Shown here: positions 24,531 to 37,892 of the stretch, one piece after another
Layout: the number at the start of each line of letters is the position of its first letter
Position numbering within the stretch: the first letter of the stretch is position 1
Source: Certhia americana
Taxonomy: Eukaryota > Chordata > Aves > Passeriformes > Certhiidae
DNA length: 64,000 nt
Reading direction: 5' to 3'
NCBI GenBank assembly: GCA_018697195.1
Contig: JAGMWU010000047.1
Coordinates: forward strand, 124,001 to 188,000
The notes under the pieces: model-generated
What the model saw: only the letters and a program-made list of their open reading frames with translations
The model's database searches: none
Told to the model about the DNA's origin: nothing
Program-made: the position numbers and the translations under genes

Positions 24531-27500
24531 AAATGAAAATAAGGAAGGTGTAGTAGATATTGAAGAAAGGTTAATGAGCTATTGAAAGAATCAGAAGCCA
24601 GGTCATAGATTCCGCTCTTGTTCTGTTTATAGTGCTCCTCTCATTGCAAAAGCCTGAAGAGAACTTTGTTTTCCTGTCTCCTTGGTTTTGGGTAAATTAA
24701 ATTCCTGCTCTGTACTTTCCTCAAGGAAAATATGTCCTCTTTAAAATGGTTTAGAGTTTTGCAGGTCCAAATTTTTTTATCTCTTTAGTGTTATGTCTTC
24801 ATATTACTTTTGATAATTGTGAATATAAAAATAGATTATTCCCATACTTGTATATCTGAATGGAAACAACTCTACGCATATATCACAAAAAGGGCTCTTG
24901 ACTGAAAGATGTTATGAATGGAAAATATTTGTTCATATTTCCTATGAAGTACAGGATTAAGAAATCCCAAATTTCCTTCACCAGAATTAGTTTGGACTTC
25001 TGGCACTGAACAGAGACATGTCCTTCCTTCAGTTTATTTTCTCAAGAACCTTAAGTGGAGTAGATGATAAGTACTCGAAATTTTTCTTGGTTCTTTTTAT
25101 TGAGAAGACAGGTGAACTGCTCTATTAATGCTCAACTCTACAGAGAGGAACTGCTGATATGGAATGTCATCAGTCCAATTCTCTCCATTGAGAGAATGTC
25201 CCACCTGGATGAGAAGTGGACAAGGGGAAGCCTGGTTGGTGAGTGCCTGGTGGCATGGATGTTGTGCTACATTCTGTGTGGTATGACACCTCATGCTCAT
25301 CTCACAGGTATGTGCTTTCCTGAACAAGGCAGGTACAAAGCTAGGAAGATGGATTGCCTTGTAGCTCTTTTGGGAGAGATGAAATTGATAGCAGAGAATC
25401 TAATCAGAGTGGAATGATGTATCAGGGGAAACTATGATGAGAAAGAAAATACATGTGAAGAAATGCAATGAAAGTTACACTTGGAAGGCTAAAGCAAAGT
25501 GAGAAGATTATACTTAGTCTTTCTATTAGTTTTCCATCACATCCTGGGAAAGAAAGCAGTGTTTGGGTTTGGAACCAGGAATCTTGTGACATCGGTCATG
25601 CCATGGATTGGATGGAGGCTCTGTGCTTGGGAATGGTGGTAATTTGGCCTATTTTATCAGTCTTATGTTGCAACTTCTGCTTCTCATGATTCTGGAAGCA
25701 ACCCCATTGCTCACAGAAGAAAACGAAGCAAGAATGGAATTGCACAGGCATTTTTCTCTGCGGTGCATAAAGCTATACATGGCTGATGTTACAGAAATAT
25801 CTGCACGTGACTGGAGAAGCCAGCAGACTGCAGTGTGTACAAAAATAAGTGAAAAGCTTTCCTTGCTGAGTAGCAGTGAAGAAGCTTTTACACAGCTCAG
25901 GAAGAAACTCAAGGCTTTTTTTGAAAAATATCCAATTTAATGTTAAAGCTTTTATTGCATTCCTATACATGGTTTATTCATAGAGCACTCTCCAAAGCCA
26001 AAGAAAGTATCACAGCATACCCTTTTAGAATCTGAAAATTGTATAGAGATGTATAATACTAGAAAGTAAAAGATTAGTCTAGTTTAACGCTGGCCACACT
26101 AAGATGCACCTAAACTAAATACCCCCCTTCAAAACCTTCCTATTTCTTATTGTCAGAAGTGTTCTTTCTCTGACGTCTTAACATATATTTTTATACAAAA
26201 AAAGATTTAAAAATTTAATATAAAGATACATGAAAAGAGTTATAGAAGTATCAATGGCTTCCCCGAGTTTGTTAAATTTACTACTTGTTAGAGGGAATTA
26301 TGATGAATAAGATGTATAATGCTTATTAATTTTTGAGAGAGGACATGATTTTAACTTCACTGTCTTTTATTCTAAGAAACTGCTCATTAGTTGTAGCTGT
26401 AGACCTATGAAAGCTTTATGCATTATAAAACCCCAAAAATATTAGCTGCTGTTCAGACTCATAACAGTGCCTGATGTAACAAAAAAATAGGTCATAAGGC
26501 TGCAAAAGCCGGTACCCATCAACTCAACAGGAAAAACACAGATGCAACAGCTCAAAACACTGATTCATTATCTCCCAAATCTGTAGCTAATTTGCACTGC
26601 ATAAGAATAATTTAAGTATGAGCCCTGGAGATTATCATAATTTAAATGTGTGAGAAGAATTCCCAGTTTCCTGAGGAAATCTTGATCCTGATAAACAGCA
26701 AAATTTTATCCCTAGTCTCTGTCTTCTTACCTGCACTCTCACACACTCAACTCTGGCAAACAGCATGGAGTTTAGCTGGTGCAAATGAGGGGCAAACATT
26801 GCATTGATGCACTTGATCAGAAAAACATTGGCTTTCAGATTCACCCAAGGGTGATGTGTGTTTCATTCCTGGCCAGTGTGACATTTCACATATTTTTGCA
26901 TGCCAAGTTGCATCAGGCTGCCTTGGAGAGCAAACAAGTGAAATAACGAGTTCCCCTGGCATGCTGTGGTACAAAATCTGTGACCCAGATACTCACATCT
27001 CTGCACATAGCACAGTTCAGAGCTAGAGGGGCAAAAAGACAGATTTATGCTGCTGGAATCTGATCTGCCTTAGACAAGTCCTCAGGGAAAATACCAGGAG
27101 CTTACTTGTACTAGGATATAAGAACTAGTAATCAGCAGACTAATGGAAATTCCTGGCCATTTCTTTTTGCAAGGGACCAAGGCCCCTTTCCCAACAGTTT
27201 ACCTGTGGGACATGGTGACCTCTGAGAGTAACTGCATTGGCTTTGAGACTGTGGGGGGACACACTCTAAGGTATCATGTCTAAACTCTAGGAAAATGTGG
27301 AAGGACAAAGAACATGTAGCATTGACCTTCTCCAGTGGAGTGCCAGGATACAAGGAATGTGTTGGAGAAAAGTGGTTGCATTCTTTCTCATAAGCCAGTA
27401 ATTTTTTGAGATAAGGCCATTTTGCCATCTAATTTCTCATCAATTAGTCTCTAAGTTGTCCCAAAGTGAAGCATAAGGGCTGGCAGACTTAGACCTCTTG

Positions 27501-29420
27501 ATGATGCCAACAGAAACACTGTACCTCTGCGTTATCTTTTCCTTCAGGGAAAAATATGAGAAACCCAGAGAGGCCAGACTAGACTTTGGAATGTCCTTGG
27601 TGGGAGGGATTGACATCCTTTGTATTGTTGGGGTTTGTGTATTTTCATCATTATTAAAGTACTAATTTAGGAAGGTAGGGAAAACTTTTTCGTCACCTCC
27701 AGCACAAGAGGATGCCTGATTTTACAGTGAATTACCTCAACAAGAAAACTGCTCTAAAGTACTGGAGAGCATCTGCTACTTCTTTGTATTCCCAGATGGA
27801 ATAATACCTAATACCCAAAGCAATGTTTCTGCTTAAAGTGTCTGGAAGTTCAGCAATTAGCTGTAGTTTAACCTTGAGATTTTATGCATTCTGTATGACT
27901 CTCCTTTAATAAATATTTAATATACATATCATATTCAGAGTGTTTTGGTAAGCAAGCCTACAGCCTCTCCCAACATAGCCAAGGTGTTACTACTGAGAAG
28001 GGGAAAAGTGAGAATATGTCAGTACTCAGTGCATTACAGTTAAACCTCCAGGAGCTCCAGAATTCTCATTGTATTTATAATATATTCTGTCTGTCTAAGC
28101 TTTCTAATAGCTGAGAGTATAAGTAATTTCTGTTGCAATGTAAGGAAAATAAAAGCTGTACTTCACAGGTCATTCTATAGCTCTGCATACTGGATTTAAG
28201 AAAAAAAAGCCAGCCCCTAAAATAAATTATTCTGATTTGTCCTTGACAATTGTCAAAGACTAATTATTCTGCTAATGTTGTGTGATTTGCTCAAAGGCTA
28301 TTTTTGTCATGAAATTTTCCTCACAGTGAGAATGCCGCATTCTGTTTCAATAGTTGGTGATATGTCCTTGAAACACAGGTCCTAGGTTTTTAAATTATCA
28401 AAGGCTTTCTAAAATGCAGTTTACTTTGTAACTGAACTGATTCTCTCTCTTCCCATCTCATGGCATTCAACGAAAGCAAGTTTTCGTAAGCAAATGCAGA
28501 AAATAGCCACAGTACCTCTATTTGAATCCATATGCACTTGTAAATACACAAACATATGCAAAATAAAAATATTGTATAGATTTGAAAATATCTAGGTCCT
28601 CTGTACATGATATCAGAACACAAATATTCATTTGTAGATCCAAATATAATTATACTGGATCATGTTGCCCTTTTCTTCTCTTTTTATTTAGTTCCAGGGT
28701 TTTGCTCTGAAGGTGTAGTATGATGTCTCTGTGTCAACAAGCACTCCTTGAATGGTGCAATCAGGCAAAGCTCTGCTGATTTCATGCAGAACATGTTGAT
28801 TCCCACCACTGGTAGGCAATATATAATGTACTTTTCTACTGTGGACATTTTGTAAGGTACACAGAACTTTCTGGATAATAGTGAATATTCATATATTTAG
28901 AATAGGGATTAAAAATACTAGAATCATTTTGGGAGCAATTTCTGAACAGAGACCATGGTTGTTCTGAGGAAGAACTTGCATTTGCAATAGTTCTTACAGT
29001 GTTGGGGAAAAGCAGATCTACAGTGCATGTAACAAAAACTTCTTGGCTGCGCTTTAATGTTGGATGAGGTTTCCTAAAGAAGTCTCTTTAATCCTGTTGA
29101 ACTCCCATGAATTTCCTGAACATATTTTCCATTACTGTCAAAATCTTATTTCTGTTTTTTTGGGGGTGGGCAGAGGGATATTGGAAGAGTACACAGTTTA
29201 CCTTTGTCCAATATTTGTTTAAGAATGAAATAAAGTGGGAAATAATAGTTGATCCAAAAATTTTGAGTCAAAGTAATTTATTTCTTTGGTGCAGTGAGGC
29301 AATATTTTCCTTCAGGCTTGCTTCTTCATACCCATATTCAGTTAGGAATAAAAATTTCTAAAACACTTAAAACCACAGGATAGAAAGAATATAGGGAAGA
29401 AAGGTGACATTGGCATTGGT

Positions 29421-29438
29421 ATTATTATTATTATTATT
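29421..29438. repeat. (ATT)6 microsatellite
   Basis: Six perfect ATT units in a row. Its proximity to the AAT-rich tract about 215 bases downstream is the only context seen. Confidence 0.9.
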
Positions 29439-29652
29439 GTGCTAATACAAGTTCCCTTGATCAAGAGTTTGTTTTGTCCCTTTTGAAGCTGCACAATAAA
29501 TCAGCCTTGCTCTGGAGATATTTGAACGGGTATAAGCAAGGATATAGTTCACAAATTCTTGGAGGATATTTACTAACCTCTTCTCTAAAGTCATCAATCA
29601 CTTCAGCTGGGCCAAACTGACAATGTCTGGAGGTCACTTGGTTAATAAGACA

Positions 29653-29716
29653 TTAATAATAATAAATAAATATTTTAAAAATAATAATAATAATAAATAA
29701 ATAATAAAAGAATAAA
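29653..29716. repeat. AAT/AAAT-rich imperfect simple repeat
   Basis: AAT and AAAT units alternate over about 64 bases with a short T/A interruption in the middle. Typical low-complexity sequence. Confidence 0.9.
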
Positions 29717-32048
29717 CCCTTTCTACCATGTCATACCTGCCAGTTATTAACATTCGTATCAGCTACAAATTCTTATCTTTAGGGTAACATCCTTAAAGAC
29801 TTGTACATCATCATGAAAGTTGAAATTATAAACAGTGGCTTGAAAGTTTGGAATGAAGAAGATTGATGAATTTCTGTAGCTTGCCTTACTTTGTTGTAAT
29901 TGAACCTGTAATTACAATATTACAATGATATCTTGATTGTAATTTATTTATAATGATATACCAAGTTGGAAATGGTGATGTAAAATTTTGGGTTAAGACT
30001 TAACATTGCTCACATTAGACCTGTTTTGGAAGCCTGAGGATTGTTTTGCAGGAGGCCATGTATGAATTAAGACATTTAAACAGTGAAGTTGCAATATGAG
30101 TATTGATATATAAAACAGTGGATTTATGGGCCTGAAGTTAAGATAAGCAATATTAAACACCTCACATTCTTCAGTTCAGATAAATAGAGCAATCCTTGTG
30201 TTATCAGTTGAAGATAAGCAGGTCTCTGAGAAATGTATTGTTGCTAACATCTGTACTCTATAGCTTCCAGCTAGATCTGTCCATTTGGCACTGAACCATG
30301 TAATGCAATCTGTGGATGTAGAGGGCATGTGAAACCAAGTCACAGTTGTAAAATCTCTCCCACTTTGTCTTAGTGTGGGTCAGCACTTCTTTTAACACTG
30401 CAATCTGGTCAAAGTGTTCATCTGTTAGTGGAATTACTTAGTTCTATCATGATTAATGTCTTTGTTTTTAAAGGCTTGCTTTCTGAGGTACACTGTAGAT
30501 TAATTTCATGGCTTCTCACACCATCTGATCTTTAAAGGCAATGACTTCCAATTGAACACTTTACCAAAATTTCTGCAAGGGATTCTTTCTTTCATTATAA
30601 GGATGACCCTAAGATTCACACAAAATAGTAGCTTTGATTTTCTTACCAATCGTATTCTGTAAGCTAGTCTCTGCTCTACCCTCCCCAAAAGGTACATTTT
30701 GTTTCTGCACATCCTCTTATGCCTGGAAAAAGTGGAAAATCTGTATTTCAAATAGAAGGAGTCCTTTACATCAGTCTTCATATCCTGAGCAGCCTAGAAA
30801 GACATGGGATAATGTTAAAAAGCAAACACCTGTACATGAGATCAAAGATTTGGTGAGTATCTGTGCTTCCTTTGCAAATACCAGAAATACTAGATATATA
30901 GCTAAAACGAGCCCAAGTAAAAGTGAAAGCATTATGCTAAAAGCTCAGTTCTAACTTGGTGCTGCTCAGCCTGCAGTCCATTTAGATGGGTGGAAAGACT
31001 GTGGCTGACTTAATTAGAAATCTTTAAAAGTGAACCATGATTTAATCACACTATCCTACAAGGGGGAAAAAAAAGAAAAGCAAAAAAAATGGAATTAAGG
31101 GAAGATGTTAAATATATTCTCTAAGGTGATGTAAAAGTTTTATCATCTAGATGACATCTGTGAGGAAGATTTAAATTTGTTAGCCTGTTAATTTATGTAG
31201 TTTATTTTTGAATTTCTAATCAACTTCAGTCTTCAAGAATTTTTACAGTAAAACTCCAGCCATAGATCTCCAAAATAAGTTCTGATTTGCTGTTGTGTTC
31301 ACACTGACTAGACTCAAATTTTATTGTATGTTATACAAAATATAAATTTTGTTGCGGCGTGGGAATAGTTATAAACCTTGCTTTGTGCAGCACATAAACA
31401 CCAGCTTCCTTTCCAGTGGATGGGAACACACCTGAGTAGGGATAGTTACCAATATCAATAAACTATTTGCTGCAACAGGTGTGTGGAAAGCATTGGCATT
31501 TCTAAATAATAATTTAGCTTTTCTTTCCTTCAAGAGTCCTTCTGTCTCACTCAGGCAGCTGATAAGGATGCAGGCTGTGAGTAGGATTGATGAATTTTCC
31601 TATGTGTCTTCTCTTCCAAGAGCTGCTTCTTATTTGTTGTAGTGAACCTGGATATAAAGAAGTCATGTGGAGTGTGCTGAGGGTGCTGTTGAATGATGGT
31701 CAAACAGTTGGTATGATCAATAATGTTTATGTTTGTCACAAAGATGTGCATTTCTTAATTGGAGCCTAAACATTGCAGCATTTATGTGGAGATTAATTCA
31801 GCAAAAAAGAGAGATTCCTGTACAGCTCTAGAAGATCAACTCTTGAATTTCACATTATCAACATATCTCCATTTCCTCAAAAGCAGGATAAGGAGTATCT
31901 GAAACCAAAGACTGAAAAGCATCTAGAGGGACTATAAATTGCTGTCATCTACCCAGAGGACACTATTTAGTCTCACTTTCCAATTGCATTGAAAACCTAT
32001 TTATATAGGAATGGAAATATAGTTAAAGAAGCACAAACTGTGTATGCT

Positions 32049-32062
32049 TATATATATATATA
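32049..32062. repeat. Short (TA)n microsatellite
   Basis: Seven TA units. A similar short TA-rich run is seen at 38,757-38,769. Confidence 0.85.
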
Positions 32063-35000
32063 TGGATAAAGATGGTGCATATTTTAATTGCCTAAATTGA
32101 GACAAAATTTTCTGTTATAAGTTTTACTGATAGAAATTAATTGAAATAAATGAAACCACAGTTGTCTTGAAGAAGCATTTTCTACATATGATGCAGTTTG
32201 ATTCCCAGATAGAATAAAAAATCTTTAGTGATCAAGTTAGTAATAATCACTTTACTGTAGAATTGAGGATGTTCTGCCCTGTTGATAGAGGTCCAGAGAA
32301 AGTCTCAAGGCTGGTGATACTCAAGCAACTTTGTTGTAAGTTTACTACATATCCTTCTACTATGTTTCTCCTCTCCTTTGAAGTCTCAGTCTTGTCTTTT
32401 ACTTTCAATTTTGCATCCTTTAGTAGAAAAAAGTTCCCCAGACTTGGTTGGTGAGTAGTACCATCACTCAATACAGATGTTAGCACTGGATTTAATATTC
32501 TTTTGTGATAGGCCTGCAGACTAATAGAAATCCTGGTAATTATACTGATTTCTCTCTCCTCTTCCCTATCACTCCTTGAACTATACTTTGTGAAATGTGA
32601 AAATTGTGTGAAAATGTGTTGATTTGAGATTTCTTGTGCTAACTTAGTCAATCTAACTTAGATATGTTATTCAGAAACAAAGGTGTACACTCAGGTGCTC
32701 ACAAAGGTGTTCACTCTTGCAGCTTTGAATTGTTGTCAAGTCACTCAGCTGGAATATCCAATGTACAAAACAAAGTGGTAGGTTGCAGTAGGAACCTACA
32801 GAAAATAATGGGTCAATGTCCCTCAAGAAAAGGAAACCTGATTCTGCCCTTCTTGAAATTATTTGAAGTTTTGCAATTTTTTAACAAAAACATGGTGAAG
32901 ATTGAGAATTACTTGGAACTGACTTTAAAATAATGTAACAGTACAGTATTGCTAACTGGTAATCTTTCTCCCTCACAGCATTCCAATTATTTCTGTATCT
33001 GGTTTTGATTTTTTACTCCATTTTTAATGCAGCGAGAACATTACATTTCAGTCAATTACAAGAGTATGTATTTTGTTTCCTTCTAATGGTTTCTCATATC
33101 TTTCCAATGCACAGTAGCTATATGATATCTCTTAATTGCTCGAGGTCATAGGCATACAATACCAAGACAGACAGGCAGAACTTCACATTAAAAATCTGAA
33201 TTGCACACATCCACATGAAACAGCCTAGAAAAGGCAGATCTTATTTCTAAGAAACATCAGAGTTGTCCTCTACCTCTTTGTTCTGATAAGACTTTTATAT
33301 GTTGATAATGCAGATCTGCTAAAAAAACAGGAAGAGATCAAATAATTTCATAGTCACAATTCACTATTTCTTTCAAACTTTCATATTCTGCAAATGTAAA
33401 AATGGCTTTAACTGCTGTTTTACATATGAGGTCATGTTTAATCTTCAGTGAAATGAGTAAGAGGCTTCATATGAGTTTCAACACACATTGGATCAGATAA
33501 TCAGATATTTGACACATGACATTAAAAATGGCTTATATGTGATTGCATGCTAGAACAAAATTTTGGAAATTATCATACATTCTGCCAGAAACACCAGGAA
33601 AAACAACAATGAACGTAGCAGACATGCTTTTGTAAGGCACATACAATTTTAAATGCTACAAATTACAACCTTGAAAGTTGTGCTTTTGGAGATAATTAAT
33701 ATGTTCAGGGAAATGCTAAACTTCAAAAGCAGGATATTTTCAGGGTAAATAATTAGTATGTATACATCACATATACCACAGTATTGCATTAGACAAGAAG
33801 AATATCTCAAAACATTAAATAAGTAACTTTTACAGGAGATTAAATGCTTTAATTATTGGAATTTTTGGGTTACACACAGTGATGTTCTGTTTATTTTGCA
33901 TATGTCTTATGGGGAGCTCAAGGTCTTGTAAGGAGAAGAAAATTTTGAACCATAAGTTATCACCACTAGAAAGATTTATTTATTCCTTTGGTATTTTAAA
34001 ACATCAAAGATTTCCTTTTGTAGTGACATACTATAATGATGTCAAGATCTTAAAAAAATATTAATGAGGCAGAAGGCTGGTTCAGTGGATGAACTGTTGA
34101 TAAAATGTCATTCTCACACAGCAAGTAATTTTTCTTAAGATATTAGGAGGCACTAATGCCTCAGGTGTTTGCTCATGTAGACATAACTCTAAAAAAATCT
34201 GAAACACTAGAAGTCTTTTATTGCTAATCTGTGAAACATGAGAAGTAACCAGCTCATTAATTACCATAATTCATTGACTGCACTCAAGAACTATGACAGG
34301 TTTTTAGATTTAAAAATATTTTGAGTAAATGCAACTTGATATACTAAAAGCCTTTAAAATGAACAATCCTGTAAAAAAAAAAAAATGTATTACAGACAGC
34401 CTGCTCACTTTGATGGACACTGTACTGTATATCAAGAGACTTTACAAATATCCAGCAATGTCTAAAGGGGCTGACTTTACGAAGTAGCCCAGTGTTGAAG
34501 AAAATTGGCAAATGAATGAAGTCTGAAGTCACAATTATTTGTAGTTTTATCTCTACTAATATTTGCAAAGGCAAGGAATACCTTTAGAAATAGTTGAAGG
34601 AGGAAATGGGAATAGGTGCTTTAGAAGTAGGTTTGGTCTAAGAGGTAGACATACATGGAAAGATTCATTTGAGGGAGTGCAAAGGCTTGATAGGTGTTCT
34701 TTTGGAATTAGCAGTATTTTCCTCATTTGCTGCCTACTGGAAATATTACAGGGCAGGGGCTTTTCTTCCACAGGGAAGCTTTTCCATGCCCACCAGACCT
34801 TGATCAAACATCATCTCTGTAACTTCTGTGGTTTTCTCCTGCACTGAGCAAGGATTGCAGGGTTTCATACACCAGCACCATGCCCAGCACCACCCCACAC
34901 AGGAGATGAAAATGCAGATGTCTGTGCAGTGGCCCTCAGCAAAGAAGGATTCCCAGCAGCTAAAAAAATATTTGAGCTGACATTGTTAAAAAGAGTAAGC

Positions 35001-35942
35001 CTATCACTGTGTTTTGTCAGCTCTTGACCTAGTTTCAAGTCTAAAACAAATGCTTGTTTTAGGCTGGTGGGAAGAAAGAGAAAGTTATTCAAGTGTTTTA
35101 AAACCTAAAAGAACAAATCAAGTTTAATTTAAAAAAAAAAATATATATATATCTAGGATCTGAATTAAAAAGACTTTTTAAAAACTGAATTGAAACTTTA
35201 TTAGAAGAGATGAAAATCCCTGTTCCACTGCAGACAAGGGAGATGTTCTCCATTCTCACTTATCTCAAGTGCCATAAAGAGGAGGATCACTGATAGGTAA
35301 ATACGTCTATTGGAAGAAAAAGAATAAAAATGCTAAAAAATTACTTAAAGAAACAGACAATTCAGTCAAAAAGTAATATGCAAGTGCTGCTTCTGTACAT
35401 TTCCATTATTGAAAAATTTCATCACTCATTTGCCAAGTATCACAAATTCTTCAGTCCTCATTTGGAATTTACGAATTACCCTAATTTTCTCATTTATGAA
35501 TTTATTATAAAACTGAGTTCTTTTACAGTACATTTCTAACTTGGTCTGCTTGGAATTCTACAAAGCTTAGTCTTGATTTTTCCTGGCTAGATTTTCTCTG
35601 CCTCCTGTATTGCATTGCACCTGTAGGCATGCCCACCAAGTGGAGGGAACCAGGATACACATGATCTACGCATTGTAGTCTTCTATTTCTATGCAGTGTT
35701 GGGTTTTAACATTGGTGTGATGCTGAGCTGCAAGCACAGTGTGAATCCATTCCTACCTGGGACAGACATAGGGAGCACAGTGGTCTCCTGATCTGTGAGG
35801 ATGTAAAGGATGCCACCCAGTCTTTGCCAGAAGTGGAGCTCAGCTTTGGTTTCAATCCTACTTGGAATAAAAATTAGATATAGCAATTGCCTTAGAGGAG
35901 ATGTTCTACACAGTATGATTTGGAGTCGAGCATTTGTCCTTT

Positions 35943-36667
35943 ACAATTGTCATGGGTTGCAGTGCAAAATATAACCAGAACTCTGTATTCTATCACCATC
36001 TGATCAAACTGGTGTGTATGAGTGGTGTAATTGTCTGTGAATGGACAACTGTTAAAAAAACAGCTAAGGCCATTTTCTTACCTCTTCCACAACCCAGCCT
36101 CCCTCCAGGGAGAGATCTTCTGCTAATGGGCCAGTGAGTCTCACTGATAGAATTCCATCATCCCACTGGGAAATGCTCCATCCAGGGAGAGGAGCCAAGT
36201 ATTCGTACCTGGATAAAAATATAGGAGTTGGAACACCAAGGCAGCCTTTCCACTGGATTCTCAGAGGAAGACCAGGCCCATCTCTCACCACTGGACCTTC
36301 AGAGAAAGAACTCCACTCTTTCTACAGGAGCATCACTGCAACAGAACCACATCTGCCACTGGGACTGCAGCCACCATGGAATGGCACTGCCACCAACACC
36401 CTGACCCACAGGGTGTCAGGTTGTATCCTGACTCTGTCAGTCGGTTTGTGTATTTGTTTATTTGTTTGTCTTACTGCATGTGTTTTTGTTTTATTGTTAA
36501 TTTTAGTTCCCCTAATAAAGAACTGTTATTCCTATTCCCAAATCTTCACCTGAGAGCCCCTTAATTTCTAAGTTACTATAATTCGGAGGGAGGGGGTTTA
36601 CATTCTCCATTCCAAGGGAGGCTTCTGCCTTCCTTAGCAGACCTGTCGGTCAAACCACGACAAGAAT
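35943..36667 (+). mobile_element. 715-bp solo LTR, ERVL-like
   Basis: The LTR runs 35,948-36,662. It starts TGTCATGGGTT and ends AAACCACGACA, nearly the same extended terminal inverted repeat as the two 1.4 kb LTRs, although the interior differs. Flanks ACAAT (35,943-35,947) and AGAAT (36,663-36,667) match at four of five bases, fitting an aged 5-bp target duplication. A GGATAAAAATATAG word near 36,211 could be the TATA region. AATAAA lies at 36,514-36,519, about 140 bases before the end. No internal retroviral sequence is present, so this is a solo LTR. The 139-codon frame at 36,134-36,553, the longest in the window, lies wholly inside and ends in a hydrophobic run produced by T-rich DNA. 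It is not taken as a gene. Confidence 0.82.
36514..36519 (+). promoter_or_regulatory. AATAAA poly(A) signal in the 715-bp LTR
   Basis: Canonical hexamer after a T-rich stretch and about 140 bases before the LTR end, as in the related long LTRs. It gives plus-strand orientation. Confidence 0.5.
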
Positions 36668-36953
36668 GTACTGAATAAATAAATTTTTGTTACAATGAAT
36701 AAAAAGAATAGACAGAAAAATTACCCTGACTGAAAAATTGTAACACAGCATATCTACAACACTCCTCTCTTAATTTTATCAGAAGCCTGAAGCTTCACTG
36801 TTACTAAGATTAGTCTGGAATTGACTGTTAAGTGTCTTCAATTAGAAAATTTTAATTAATTGTATCTCCTAAAAGAATTAGCATATTTTGGATTCCCATC
36901 TTCTAATGAGTCAGTGTGGTAATTTTGGGAAGGATACATTGCAATTTTCACGC

Positions 36954-36992
36954 ATATCAAAATATAGACTTTTGATATAGATATTTTGATAT
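36954..36992. repeat. 12-bp inverted repeat, 15-nt loop
   Basis: ATATCAAAATAT (36,954-36,965) is the exact reverse complement of ATATTTTGATAT (36,981-36,992). The loop also contains TTGATAT, so the area is locally repetitive. AT-rich and probably of low significance. Confidence 0.75.
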
Positions 36993-37860
36993 AAAGGTAT
37001 CACATTTAACTGCAGCTCTGAAATTACTTAGTTACAGAGTTATCCACAGCCTTCCTGTACTCTGCAACATGTTTAAAGAGAAAGAAATTATAAATTAATG
37101 AAGCTATGCTTAATGTAATTCTTTACTGGAAGTTTTTTGAAGAAAACTTTCTAATATACCTGGTAAACAAGAAAGCGTTCTCATATTTTCTGGGATTGAC
37201 AGACATTTGCCTCTAGTTTCCAAAGGTACATACAGCACTTCTATTCCCCTCTAAATTTATGTGTATCTGGATAAAAACTGTTTTCTAGCTGTAAATGCAT
37301 TGTCCATATGGCTAAAAAGCTGTTAAATGTCTGGAAGATTATCCAGAGCAGCAGTGCAGTTAAGCTTTATGTTCAATGAAGTGTCATTATTTTTTCAGGA
37401 TAGTAAAAATCAAGGAATATTAAATGGAAACAGATAAAAAGATGTTATTGCAACAGCCCTTTAATTAGCCAGTTTGATTTCCCTTTTGATCTTTTCAATT
37501 AGCCAATAAACTGTCTTTTAAGTTATGTTATTGGGCAACTACATCATGGAAAATCAGTTATTTGAAAGGATTTTAACAAACTCTCATCCATTTTTACAAA
37601 TGTAAATGTGCTGTAACCCTTAGCCAACTGACTAAGTAGCCATCTGCTGTATAGATGATCACTCTGATTATGTGCAAAGACAGCAGGTCTCTACTGTAGG
37701 ATTTATTTTATTTATAAGGCTATATACATTGGCTTCCATTCTAATTAGATTTTGCACAGCTATAGTAATGTAGGAGGTACTTTAATAAATGCTCAACAGT
37801 ATCTATGACTCTGCCAACTTGGCTTAATATAATGAGATGTCCTTTACAGAAGTGTTCCAG

Positions 37861-37892
37861 AAGGGATTGTAAAGGGATTGTAAAGGGATTGT
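37861..37892. repeat. 11-bp tandem repeat, about 2.9 units
   Basis: The unit AAGGGATTGTA occurs twice perfectly and a third time lacking its last base. A short local array, possibly from replication slippage. Confidence 0.92.

Larger units (their letters stand above)
24531..35942. other. Long unique AT-rich noncoding stretch
   Basis: About 11.4 kb with no recognisable interspersed repeat, RNA gene or convincing exon. It contains ATT/AAT simple repeats (29,421-29,438 and 29,653-29,716), a short TA run near 32,049-32,062 and A runs such as 34,373-34,385. Two neighbouring plus-strand frames lie at 25,064-25,417 and 25,608-25,940 (117 and 110 codons). They are among the longer frames in the window but match no family I know. 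The 134-codon minus-strand frame at 32,247-32,651 is likewise unrecognised. Confidence 0.65.

Noticed and set aside
32247..32651. 134-codon minus-strand open frame.
   Set aside because: No recognisable domain, no splice or promoter context, and composition like neighbouring noncoding DNA. A few frames of this size are expected in 64 kb.
36134..36553. Longest open frame in the window (139 codons, plus strand) with a hydrophobic C-terminal segment.
   Set aside because: It lies wholly inside a solo LTR with mapped ends. The hydrophobic run comes from a T-rich stretch before the poly(A) signal, and no retroviral or host protein motif is present.
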